Source of the DNA: JBALVO01 sp036961445
GTDB lineage: Bacteria > Pseudomonadota > Gammaproteobacteria > Pseudomonadales > Halieaceae
Assembly (NCBI GenBank): GCA_036961445.1
Contig: JBALVO010000111.1
Span: forward strand, 1 to 12,596
Length of the DNA: 12,596 nt
Direction: 5' to 3'
Shown piece after piece: positions 6,059 to 12,596 of this stretch. Each line of letters opens with the position of its first letter. Position 1 is the stretch's first letter. The notes beneath the pieces are model-generated. The model ran no database searches. It saw only the letters and a program-made list of their open reading frames with translations, and was not told the DNA's origin. The position numbers were made by a program, and so were the translations under genes.

Positions 6059-7695
6059 ACCTCACACTCCTGCGCTTCGCGGGCAAGCGCGTCTGTAATG
6101 CGAGCTCGCAATACATCTTTACGCACTTTACCGCTGGCTGTGCGCGGCAACACATCGACCAGTTCGATGTGCTGGGGAAATTTCTGTCTGGCCATCAACG
6201 CCGACTCACAAAACAGTGCCACCGCTGCCAGGTCCAAATGGGTATCCTCTCCCTCGGGAATAATAAACGCGCACACTCCTTCGCCCAGCCGTTGGTGCGG
6301 CATGGCGACTACCGCCACCTCACGAATACCCGGGTGATCGTACAGAATATCCTCCACCTCTTTGGCACTGATATTCTCACCACCACGGATGATAATGTCT
6401 TTCTTCCTGTCAGTAATAAGAATGGCATCTTCTGCTGTCCGCAGACCTATGTCACCGGTGAAGAAAAAGCCTTCGCTGTCGTGAGCCTGCGCATTTTGCT
6501 CGGGGTCGGCGTAGCCCAACATCATTCCCGCTCCGCGGACGGCGATTTCACCGGCCTGCCCCGGATCGAGCTCAAGACCATTGTCATCCAGAATCCTGAC
6601 CTCATAACCATAGATCATGCCATCGGTTTCAGCCGCCAGTTGCTGCTGCCCGGCACCGACAAATCCCTGGGTAATAACCGGCGCTTCGGTGCTACCGTAA
6701 ACGCGAAATGCTTTGCAATTGTCCAGCACCTCATAGGTCAGATTGATGACTTGCGGCGGCACGGCAGCACCACCGCAGGCGAACAGACGCATCGAGGGCA
6801 AGCCAGTACCATGGCGCTGCGCCGCGTCCAGCAACTCCACCAGAAATGGCGTTGCTCCCACACTGGCAGTAGCGCCGATCAATTGTATAAACGCAACAGC
6901 AGCGTCCGCATCCCAGCGCGCCATTAACGCCGACTTCACCGGGGTCACAAAAGGCAAGACCATCCCCGATCCATAACCGGTGATATGAGTGACGGGTGAC
7001 GGCATCAGCATGATGTCATCGGCGTTCATCTGCCAATAATCCACCGAATTCTGGATAACTCGCACCAGGGTATTATGACTGTGCATAACTGCCTTGGGTG
7101 TTCCGGTAGTGCCGGAAGTATACAAAATCGCCTTTACCGAATCAGGGTCTATGGTGGGCAGTGTCGCCAGATCGACCGGGACATTGTCTATCAGGTCCTC
7201 ATAGCGCAGCATACCTTCGTGCTCGTCTTTGGCCCGGACGGTGACGATATGCTCCAGATCCGGCAACTCTTCGGCCAATGAGGCCACCATTGCGGGGAAT
7301 TCAAGACTGCGAAACTGCTCGGGAATATAAATTAGTCGAACCCCGGCATCCTTGAGGATAAAACGCAGTTCATGATCCCGGTATATCGGTATGATCGGGA
7401 TCACGATCAAGCCCATGGCCGAGGCTGCAATATCGAGCACCACCGATTCACGCCAATTCGGTAGCTGGAAACTGATCGCGTCTCCGACCTGCAAACCCAG
7501 CTGCTGCAGACCAGTGACCAGCCGTCTGGCTTCATCAGCTATCGAGGAAAAGGTAATCGCCGGCTCGTCTTCCAGGTAAATTGCCACCTCGTCTGGCGCT
7601 TGCTGTGCCTTGCTCCAGGCGCCTTGCGCTATGGTCTTGTTCGCCCATAGCGCGCGATCTCGCTGGATGCGTTGTTCACTCAAAGGATCTCTCAT
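6055..7695 (-). CDS. AMP-forming acyl-CoA synthetase (class I adenylate-forming)
   Basis: A full-length 546-residue ANL-superfamily ligase that would activate a carboxylic acid through an acyl-AMP to its CoA thioester. Core motifs are in order: Y-T-S-G-T-T-G-T-P-K (192-201), Y-G-S-T-E (333-337), F-F-T-G-D (411-415), D-R-K-K-D-I-I-I-R-G-G-E-N-I-S (429-443), and P-R-T-A-S-G-K with the catalytic Lys at 523. The length and motifs fit the medium/long-chain fatty acyl, cyclohexanecarboxylate or aromatic acid CoA ligases; acid specificity cannot be read. It heads a tightly packed block (4-base overlap with the carotenoid oxygenase). The ATG at 7695 has no good Shine-Dalgarno site, and a promoter-like element ends only 4 bases upstream. 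It probably activates the acid made from the cleavage product or the pathway's entry substrate. Confidence 0.93.
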   Translation of the reverse strand: MRDPLSEQRIQRDRALWANKTIAQGAWSKAQQAPDEVAIYLEDEPAITFSSIADEARRLVTGLQQLGLQVGDAISFQLPNWRESVVLDIAASAMGLIVIPIIPIYRDHELRFILKDAGVRLIYIPEQFRSLEFPAMVASLAEELPDLEHIVTVRAKDEHEGMLRYEDLIDNVPVDLATLPTIDPDSVKAILYTSGTTGTPKAVMHSHNTLVRVIQNSVDYWQMNADDIMLMPSPVTHITGYGSGMVLPFVTPVKSALMARWDADAAVAFIQLIGATASVGATPFLVELLDAAQRHGTGLPSMRLFACGGAAVPPQVINLTYEVLDNCKAFRVYGSTEAPVITQGFVGAGQQQLAAETDGMIYGYEVRILDDNGLELDPGQAGEIAVRGAGMMLGYADPEQNAQAHDSEGFFFTGDIGLRTAEDAILITDRKKDIIIRGGENISAKEVEDILYDHPGIREVAVVAMPHQRLGEGVCAFIIPEGEDTHLDLAAVALFCESALMARQKFPQHIELVDVLPRTASGKVRKDVLRARITDALAREAQECEV

Positions 7696-7699
7696 CGCT

Positions 7700-7728
7700 T
7701 CTATAGGCCCTGATAGTTTACGTGTAAA
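7700..7728 (-). promoter_or_regulatory. Candidate sigma70-like promoter before the CoA ligase
   Basis: On the minus strand TTTACA (7723-7728), a 17-base spacer and TATAGA (7700-7705) match the consensus at 5 and 4 positions of 6. A palindrome TTTAC-GT-GTAAA (7717-7728) covers the -35 box and may be an operator. Transcription would start at or within the ATG at 7695, implying a leaderless message. It lies in the 62-base gap after the SDR, so it would be an internal promoter within the run of genes. Confidence 0.4.
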
Positions 7729-7757
7729 AATAGTGTGGCCATCCGCGCTATCGCCGG

Positions 7758-8540
7758 CTACAAATCAGATAGTACATGTCCGCCATCTACCGTAATGGCT
7801 GATCCGGTCATCAAGGCGCCGGCATCCGAAGCCAGTAGTAACAGCGGCCCGTTCAAGTCAGCAAGATCGCCGGTGCGCCGCTGGGGAATACGCTGGATAA
7901 GCGCCTGACCATCGCGCGTCTTAAACCACTGGGCATTGAGCTCTGTCTGAAAATAGCCCGGGCACAACGCATTAACACGTATTTTATGCTGCGCCAGCTC
8001 CAGTGCTGCCGCTTTGGTAAATTGCACTACAGCTGCCTTGGATGCGGCGTAGTTAGTCAGCGCCTTTTGCACCCGCTCCGCCAAAATAGATGCAACATTA
8101 ACAATACTGCCGCCAGTTGCGCCGGCAATCATACGCCTGGCTGATTCGCGCGTAACGAACGCTACGCCATTTAGATTGGTGTCAATTACCGCCTGCCAAT
8201 CTTCGTCGGTCAGGTCCAACAGCAGTTTGGGAATAGTGATACCGGCATTGTTGACCACCACCGTGACCACGCCAAACGCCTGCTCTGCCTGATCCAGAGC
8301 GGCACAGACACTGGCACTGTCGGTCACATCCATGGTCACTGCGATAGCGTCTCCACCTGCAGCATTGATTTCACGCGTCGCCGCTTCGATGCGCTCCGTC
8401 CGACGGGCCGCCACCACTACTTTCGCACCAGCCTGGGACAGAACCATAGCAAAATGACGACCAAAACCACTGGAGGCGCCAGTCACAAGGGCGACTTTTC
8501 CCTGCAATGAAAATGGCTGAAGTAACTCGTTCAACAACAT
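7758..8540 (-). CDS. SDR-family oxidoreductase next to the Rieske oxygenase
   Basis: A classical SDR of 260 residues with T-G-A-S-S-G-F-G (20-27), N-N-A-G (97-100), catalytic S151, Y164 and K168 (Y-A-A-S-K), and P-G at 194-195. A45-R46-R47 after the second strand, with no acidic residue, suggests NADP(H). The ATG at 8540 is preferred: GAGAGG (8546-8551) lies 5 bases upstream. The only upstream alternative is a TTG at 8585, which adds 15 residues unlike the family. It begins 47 bases after the Rieske stop; SDRs in that position often oxidise the cis-dihydrodiol or alcohol made by the oxygenase, a role inferred from context. A general ketoacyl or hydroxyacyl-CoA dehydrogenase is the alternative. 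Confidence 0.9.
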   Translation of the reverse strand: MLLNELLQPFSLQGKVALVTGASSGFGRHFAMVLSQAGAKVVVAARRTERIEAATREINAAGGDAIAVTMDVTDSASVCAALDQAEQAFGVVTVVVNNAGITIPKLLLDLTDEDWQAVIDTNLNGVAFVTRESARRMIAGATGGSIVNVASILAERVQKALTNYAASKAAVVQFTKAAALELAQHKIRVNALCPGYFQTELNAQWFKTRDGQALIQRIPQRRTGDLADLNGPLLLLASDAGALMTGSAITVDGGHVLSDL

Positions 8541-8567
8541 GCCTGCCTCTCTTGTTAATTTATGTCT

Positions 8568-8580
8568 GGCGCGTTGCGCC
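8568..8580 (-). other. Small GC hairpin between Rieske and SDR genes
   Basis: GGCGC and GCGCC flank a 3-base loop in the 47-base gap after the Rieske stop. No T-run follows on the minus strand, so it is not an intrinsic terminator. It could slow decay of the upstream message or be chance. Confidence 0.3.
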
Positions 8581-8587
8581 GTCAATT

Positions 8588-9973
8588 TCAGGCGTTGATA
8601 TATTTATCCAGCGTCTGATGAAAATGCCGTATACGCATTTCCTGATAGTTGGCCAAAACCACCTCACCAGATTGCAGGTTATGCAATCCCTTTTGCACCA
8701 TTTTCAGGTTGCTGAAATCCTGATCAAAGACCCTGCCCAAGCCGCCTTCCAGTCCTGGCGCTTCTGAAAACAATTGGTCTTTATCAAGCCGATGCACTGC
8801 ACAGTCCGCCGGACGCTCAGTGCCCTCCGGGAAGCGCATCAAAACAATGATTTCCATCGTGCACATCTGGTGATTATCTCCGTGGGGCTTCATCCGGTAC
8901 GTGAGATTCGGGTGAAAGCCAGCCCAGGGCGCGAAATTGGGGAACGCAGAATAAAGAATGGAATCCATGATCTCACTGTGCGTGCAAAAGCTCGCAAGGT
9001 CAGTCTGGTACGCCTCGGAATAGTATTTGAAATAGTAATCGGCCAGCCATTCCCGTGCCGTCATACCCGCGGGCACATCCACCGATTTCTCACCGGTTAA
9101 CCAGGCGCCATGCTCCAGCCAGTCATTGACTGTCTGGTCAGGTGTAATCCCCTCCAGATGTGGACTTACAACACCCATTGGCGAAATTGTGCGGCTGATG
9201 TTATCGCCCCAACAATCGTATTGGGAATTAGAGTCACCCAGGTACGGCATGATTTGCGGGTGAGTCTGTACCGTGTGGTAAGACTCGATAAAAGCCTCCC
9301 ATGCCAATTTCCAGTTACACTCGATGACTTTCTCGATGTGCATTACCTTATACGTATTCTCTGGCTGCCAGCGTTTGAAGTGCTCTGGCAATATGCCCAA
9401 ATAGCTGTGCAGCGATTCTGCCTGCAAATCCATATTGATAAAGACCCAGCCGCCCCAGGTATCGACCTGGACTTGAGGCAGGGTGAAGCTCTCCTTATCC
9501 AGGTGTGGGAAGTCCCACTCGCAGGGCGCCCCCAGAAAATCCCCATCGAGACTCCAGCGAAAACCATGAAACGGACATTTGAATTCACGCGCAGTTCCAC
9601 AATCCCGCCGCAACTGCCGGCCCCGATGCAGACAAGAATTGTAATAACCCTTTAGTTCGCTGGACTCGTTCCGGGTGACGACAATCGAGTACTTGGCAAT
9701 ATCATAGACAAAGAAATTGCCAACATCAGCGATCTCCGACTCCCGGCATACCGCCTGCCAGGTACGGCTCCACATTTTCTCCACTTCCAGATCATGAAAC
9801 TCTCGAGTGAGATAGCGATCCACCGAAATATTATCTGATCCCAGGTAGGTATTGGTACTTTCTCGCAAGGCATCCGGAACCGGGTTGCTCTCTTTGTCGA
9901 GCATCTGCTGGTAAGACTCTCCGCTGGAGCGCGCAATAATTTGCTCTTCGCTTAGCGCATTTGAATCTGTCAT
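8588..9973 (-). CDS. Rieske non-haem iron oxygenase, alpha subunit
   Basis: A 461-residue ring-hydroxylating-type oxygenase. The N-terminal Rieske domain has C114-x-H116 and C133-x2-H136, 16 residues apart, binding the 2Fe-2S cluster. The catalytic domain has N-W-K-L-A-W-E-A-F-I-E-S-Y-H, with iron ligands H233 and H238 and a probable carboxylate at D417 or D419 (F-D-Q-D-F). The residue that usually bridges the two centres is Glu230 rather than Asp, as in carnitine-monooxygenase-like members. The ATG at 9973 is chosen because AGGAG (9981-9985) lies 7 bases upstream; the frame continues open to 10168, but that part overlaps the thiolase-like gene and has no Rieske character. It starts 13 bases after the thiolase stop. 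No small subunit, ferredoxin or reductase gene is in the window, so electrons must come from elsewhere. The substrate is unknown; an aromatic, steroid or terpenoid ring is likely. Confidence 0.93.
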   Translation of the reverse strand: MTDSNALSEEQIIARSSGESYQQMLDKESNPVPDALRESTNTYLGSDNISVDRYLTREFHDLEVEKMWSRTWQAVCRESEIADVGNFFVYDIAKYSIVVTRNESSELKGYYNSCLHRGRQLRRDCGTAREFKCPFHGFRWSLDGDFLGAPCEWDFPHLDKESFTLPQVQVDTWGGWVFINMDLQAESLHSYLGILPEHFKRWQPENTYKVMHIEKVIECNWKLAWEAFIESYHTVQTHPQIMPYLGDSNSQYDCWGDNISRTISPMGVVSPHLEGITPDQTVNDWLEHGAWLTGEKSVDVPAGMTAREWLADYYFKYYSEAYQTDLASFCTHSEIMDSILYSAFPNFAPWAGFHPNLTYRMKPHGDNHQMCTMEIIVLMRFPEGTERPADCAVHRLDKDQLFSEAPGLEGGLGRVFDQDFSNLKMVQKGLHNLQSGEVVLANYQEMRIRHFHQTLDKYINA

Positions 9974-9980
9974 CAATGGT

Positions 9981-9985
9981 CTCCT
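9981..9985 (-). promoter_or_regulatory. Ribosome binding site fixing the Rieske start at 9973
   Basis: AGGAG on the minus strand, squeezed into the 13 bases between the thiolase stop (9987) and the ATG. It argues against a 65-residue extension upstream. Confidence 0.7.
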
Positions 9986-9986
9986 G

Positions 9987-11129
9987 CTATTTTTGTAAAA
10001 TGGTAACGGCACTAACACCCGGCGCACCATATACGTGGGTATAAGCGACACTGGGATTATCTGGAACCTGATGCTCGCCGGCCTGACCGCGCAATTGCAG
10101 TACGCTCTCATAGACCTGACGCAAGCCGGATGCGCCAATAGGTTCGCCATTAGCCAGACAGCCACCATCTGTATTGATCGGCATACTGCCGCCTATATGG
10201 GTCGCACCCGACTGGATCAGGGCCTCTTGCTCACCGTGTGCACAAAATCCGTTTTCCGCCATGTGCATGATCTCGGCACCGGACTCGGTATCCTGTAGTT
10301 GCATTACGTCGATGTCAGCAGGACCGATTCCTGCCATTTCAAAGGCGGCGTTGGAGGCATCCACAGTGGGTCCGTCTACTTGCGACAATGCCTGACTGGG
10401 CGCAAAGACTTCAAAAGAACCAAAACGCCGGGACTTCATCGCTGCCGACTTCAGATAAACCGGCGTGTCCGTGTATTGCCTGGCCTTGTCGGCTCGACAC
10501 AACACAAGAGCAACACCACCTTCTGATGGCGAGCAGAACATAAATTTGGTCAACGGGTCATTGACCATCATGGAACCGGCTATTTCCTCTACGGCTATCG
10601 GCTCCCGGCGCCAGGCAGTAGGGGTTTTCGAGCCGTTAATAAAGGCTTTCTCCGACACCCGTGCCAGGGTGTTTTTCGTTATGCCGTGGTCGTGCATGTA
10701 CTTTTGAATTTTCATGGCAAAGAACTGGGTGGTCAGCATCATGCCCACCTCACCATACCATTGGCCAATTCCCAGCGCTTCCGGGTCCGCGTTAAAAGCG
10801 CCGCGATCGTGCTTGTCGAAGCCCGCTACCAGGCCTATATCATGTTCTCCGGACTTAATGGCGTTATAGGCAGAGATCAGCGAACTGCCACCGGTAGCAC
10901 AACCGTTAGCTACGTTAATGAAGGGAATACCCGTCAGGCCCAGCTCATTCACCAACGCATCAGCGCTGCCGGCACTGGCACTTCCACCGAAGCCAAACTG
11001 AATATCGCGCCAGGCAATACCGGCATCGCGCAAAGCCATCCGAGCCGCATAGGCACCCTGCTGCAGGCCACTGCGTCCCGGCGTGCGCCCGAACGGATGA
11101 ATACCTATTCCAACAATTGCTACGTCCAT
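9987..11129 (-). CDS. Thiolase-like protein (SCP-x / lipid-transfer type)
   Basis: A 380-residue thiolase-fold protein. The nucleophile loop N-V-A-N-G-C-A-T-G-G gives Cys77. The usual G-H-P active-site motif near the C-terminus reads N-G-E-P-I-G-A-S-G, with Glu329 in place of His. The segment where many thiolases carry the second Cys reads V-Y-G-A-P-G (366-371). A-S-G-L-R-Q (333-338) is typical of the SCP-x/lipid-transfer branch that works with DUF35 proteins. The DUF35 gene lies 37 bases upstream on the same strand, so the two probably form a complex, as with the Ltp2/ChsH2-DUF35 aldolase of steroid side-chain degradation or the PhlC/PhlB pair. The altered residues make ordinary thiolytic cleavage uncertain; a retro-aldol or acyl-transfer reaction on a CoA ester is plausible. 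The ATG at 11129 is preceded by a weak GAGAGA site. Confidence 0.9.
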   Translation of the reverse strand: MDVAIVGIGIHPFGRTPGRSGLQQGAYAARMALRDAGIAWRDIQFGFGGSASAGSADALVNELGLTGIPFINVANGCATGGSSLISAYNAIKSGEHDIGLVAGFDKHDRGAFNADPEALGIGQWYGEVGMMLTTQFFAMKIQKYMHDHGITKNTLARVSEKAFINGSKTPTAWRREPIAVEEIAGSMMVNDPLTKFMFCSPSEGGVALVLCRADKARQYTDTPVYLKSAAMKSRRFGSFEVFAPSQALSQVDGPTVDASNAAFEMAGIGPADIDVMQLQDTESGAEIMHMAENGFCAHGEQEALIQSGATHIGGSMPINTDGGCLANGEPIGASGLRQVYESVLQLRGQAGEHQVPDNPSVAYTHVYGAPGVSAVTILQK

Positions 11130-11166
11130 CTGTATCTCTCTTGCGTCAAACTGCGCAGGTCGTTAA

Positions 11167-11592
11167 TCAGTCCACCGGTTTAAAAAAGAAACTAATCACC
11201 TCGTCACCGTTTTCTTCGGTGCGATAGGTTTCAAATACCACGTCCATTGTCATCCCTATCCGCAACTTTTCCGGATTATTCTCCGTCAGGCGTCCTTCTA
11301 CACGAACACCGCCAGGCAGCTCCAGATAACCTACGCCGTAGGGTGTGAAGGTTTCCATAGATTCATTACTGTTATAGGGCGACTTGGGCATAAACTGCTG
11401 GACTGTCCAGGTCCATAATGTACCGCGCCCGGGTAGCTGCTCCACCGACACGTCCTGGCCGGAACAGGCCATACACGAATCAGCCACCGGAAAACTGGCA
11501 ATGCCGCACTCATTACAGCGGCTGCCAAGCAGGGCCGGTTTATCTGCAGGCCAGGTGAACAGACCTTCTGCTATCGGAACTTGGTTACTCAT
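11167..11592 (-). CDS. DUF35 zinc-ribbon/OB-fold partner of the thiolase
   Basis: A 141-residue protein with the two-part DUF35 architecture. An N-terminal rubredoxin-like zinc ribbon has C26-x2-C29 and C40-x2-C43. A C-terminal OB-fold from about residue 50 begins G-R-G-T-L-W-T-W-T and ends with I-S-F-F-F-K-P. Such proteins bind thiolase-fold partners and are thought to help position acyl-CoA substrates; the downstream thiolase-like gene is 37 bases away. Length is normal for a stand-alone DUF35 protein rather than a MaoC fusion. GAGAAGA (11601-11607) lies 8 bases before the ATG. It follows the E2 gene by 48 bases; a run of six T (11623-11628 on the minus strand) in that gap lacks a stem, so read-through is expected. 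Confidence 0.92.
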   Translation of the reverse strand: MSNQVPIAEGLFTWPADKPALLGSRCNECGIASFPVADSCMACSGQDVSVEQLPGRGTLWTWTVQQFMPKSPYNSNESMETFTPYGVGYLELPGGVRVEGRLTENNPEKLRIGMTMDVVFETYRTEENGDEVISFFFKPVD

Positions 11593-11640
11593 AATAATAT
11601 TCTTCTCACATGAGTCATGACGAAAAAAGTGGCGCTATCT

Positions 11641-12596
11641 TTACAGCAACATCGACGCCGGATTTTCCAGGAAGCCCTTCAGCGATTGCAGGAAACGCGC
11701 CGCAACAGCGCCATCGATAGCGCGGTGATCACTGGACAAGGAGACACGCATAACAGTCGCCGCTACCAGGTTTTCTCCGCGCACTACCGGTTTTTTCTTA
11801 CCCGTGGCCACTGCCAGAATTGCCGCTTGCGGCAAGTTGATAATCGCGTCAAATTGATCGACGCCGTACATCCCCAAATTGGAGATACTGAACGTGCCGC
11901 CCTGAAACTCGTCAACGCTGATCGTTCCGTTTTGTGCGCGCAGTGCGAGATCTCTGGCTTCGGATGCTATTTGCGGCAAACCCTTGTTACCCACATCGCG
12001 GATTACCGGCGTAATCAGACCACCCGAAACTGCAACCGCCATAGCGATATCTACCTGCTCAAACTGTCGAATGCTGTCACCAGCCCACTGCACATTCACC
12101 TGTGGCACTTGCTGTAACGCACTGGCACAGCCCTTGATAATAAAATCATTCACCGACAGGTTGTGGCCCAATTCGCTATTCATATAGCTGCGCTGTTGCA
12201 ACAGACTGTCGATCTCAATATCAACACTCACCCGATAATGGGGAATGCTCTGCTTGGATTCACTCAACCTGGCGGCAATCGTTTTACGCATGCCGCTGAG
12301 CTTTTTCTCCCGGTAATGTGCCACGCCGCTGGTTGCGATAGCTGCGTTCTGCACATCCTCTTTACTGACGCGACCACGCCGACCAGTAGCAGTGACATCG
12401 TTGAGATTGATACTCATAGTGCGTGCCAGCCGGCGAGCAACCGGGCTAGACGCTACGTGTGAATCATCCGCCGTTGAACGCTGTACAGCGGGGGCACTCG
12501 AACCCTGAGTATTGACGCTGACTGCAGGGGGCGTTATGCAGAGGCCGCCGGCTTGCTCTACATCCCACTTTGATACTCGACCGTTACGTCCGGTCG
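11641..12596 (-). CDS. 2-oxo acid dehydrogenase E2 (dihydrolipoamide acyltransferase), N-terminus outside
   Basis: The frame is open from the right edge to the stop at 11641, giving 317 residues; the lipoyl domain would lie outside. The sequence enters at the tail of a peripheral-subunit-binding (E3-binding) domain, T-G-R-N-G-R-V-S-K-W-D-V. It then passes through an Ala/Pro/Ser-rich linker and contains a second binding domain, V-A-S-S-P-V-A-R-R-L-A to T-G-R-R-G-R-V-S-K-E-D-V. The catalytic domain follows, with R-K-T-I-A-A-R-L, F-S-I-S-N-L-G-M-Y-G and the active-site D-H-R-A-I-D-G near the C-terminus. The ATG at 12417 is internal to the second binding domain, so it is not the start. The pattern resembles pyruvate/acetoin-type E2s. 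It probably belongs to a complex that turns a pathway 2-oxo acid, or acetoin-like product, into an acyl-CoA; E1 would be upstream outside the window. Confidence 0.95.
   Translation of the reverse strand, partial: TGRNGRVSKWDVEQAGGLCITPPAVSVNTQGSSAPAVQRSTADDSHVASSPVARRLARTMSINLNDVTATGRRGRVSKEDVQNAAIATSGVAHYREKKLSGMRKTIAARLSESKQSIPHYRVSVDIEIDSLLQQRSYMNSELGHNLSVNDFIIKGCASALQQVPQVNVQWAGDSIRQFEQVDIAMAVAVSGGLITPVIRDVGNKGLPQIASEARDLALRAQNGTISVDEFQGGTFSISNLGMYGVDQFDAIINLPQAAILAVATGKKKPVVRGENLVAATVMRVSLSSDHRAIDGAVAARFLQSLKGFLENPASMLL
12352..12594 (-). repeat. Duplicated E3-binding-domain motif within the E2 gene
   Basis: The 12-residue motif T-G-R-x-G-R-V-S-K-x-D-V occurs at 12559-12594 and again at 12352-12387, 69 codons apart. 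Ten of twelve residues match, but only two of those ten use the same codon (GGT and GAT), so the copies are old rather than a recent tandem duplication. The first copy's N-terminal part lies beyond the window. Confidence 0.85.

Noticed and set aside
5911..6927. Long plus-strand open frame of 338 codons
   Set aside because: It lies opposite the carotenoid-oxygenase and CoA-ligase genes, which carry complete family motifs; the translation is Cys/His/Arg-rich and resembles no family.
9110..9655. Plus-strand open frame of 181 codons
   Set aside because: Antisense to the Rieske gene, with no domain character and no ribosome site noticed.
9974..10168. 65-residue N-terminal extension of the Rieske protein
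   Set aside because: It would overlap the thiolase-like gene almost entirely outside the 13-base gap; a strong AGGAG supports the ATG at 9973.
11609..11619. CATGA-G-TCATG palindrome in the E2/DUF35 gap
   Set aside because: Five-base arms are expected several times by chance in a window this size, and no promoter elements are nearby.
11623..11628. Run of six T on the minus strand after the E2 stop, as a terminator
   Set aside because: No stable stem precedes it, and the DUF35 gene follows at a short distance.

Overview
The window is a block of catabolic genes, almost all on the minus strand, from what is probably a Gram-negative proteobacterium. Base composition is moderate (roughly 50-55% G+C by eye). 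The gene content (Rieske oxygenase, several SDRs, CoA ligase, thiolase/DUF35 pair) resembles marine gammaproteobacteria or sphingomonads that degrade aromatics, steroids or terpenoids. That placement is an inference from gene content; there is no rRNA or other taxonomic marker here.

Layout, read in the direction of transcription (right to left). First comes a 2-oxo acid dehydrogenase E2 subunit, cut by the right edge, with two E3-binding motifs instead of one. It is followed by a DUF35 zinc-ribbon/OB protein, a thiolase-like protein, a Rieske oxygenase alpha subunit, an SDR, an AMP-forming acyl-CoA ligase, a Tat-exported carotenoid-oxygenase-family protein, a second SDR, a PPOX-family flavoprotein and a small NTF2-fold protein. 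Spacings in this run are short: ligase and carotenoid oxygenase overlap by 4 bases, the second SDR starts 1 base after the oxygenase stop, and most other gaps are under 65 bases. A single plus-strand gene, a second PPOX protein paralogous to the first, then interrupts the array. Beyond it the minus-strand genes resume with a third SDR, a SnoaL-like protein and a GST-fold protein that runs off the left edge.

Working model (inference): an exported carotenoid-cleavage-type dioxygenase splits an alkene in a terpenoid, stilbenoid or phenylpropanoid-like compound. The product is activated by the CoA ligase, ring-hydroxylated by the Rieske enzyme, oxidised by the SDRs and shortened by the thiolase/DUF35 pair. 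The E2 would belong to a dedicated 2-oxo acid dehydrogenase complex. The two NTF2-fold proteins and two PPOX proteins would catalyse isomerisation, hydration or redox steps. The substrate cannot be read from the sequence.

Regulation: no regulator gene lies in the window. A 7-bp inverted repeat with an 8-nt spacer lies between the divergent SDR and PPOX genes and overlaps candidate promoters for both. A sigma70-like promoter with a small palindrome over its -35 box precedes the CoA ligase. No tRNA, rRNA, CRISPR array, insertion sequence or clear intrinsic terminator was seen, and no stretch over 300 bases lacks a gene.
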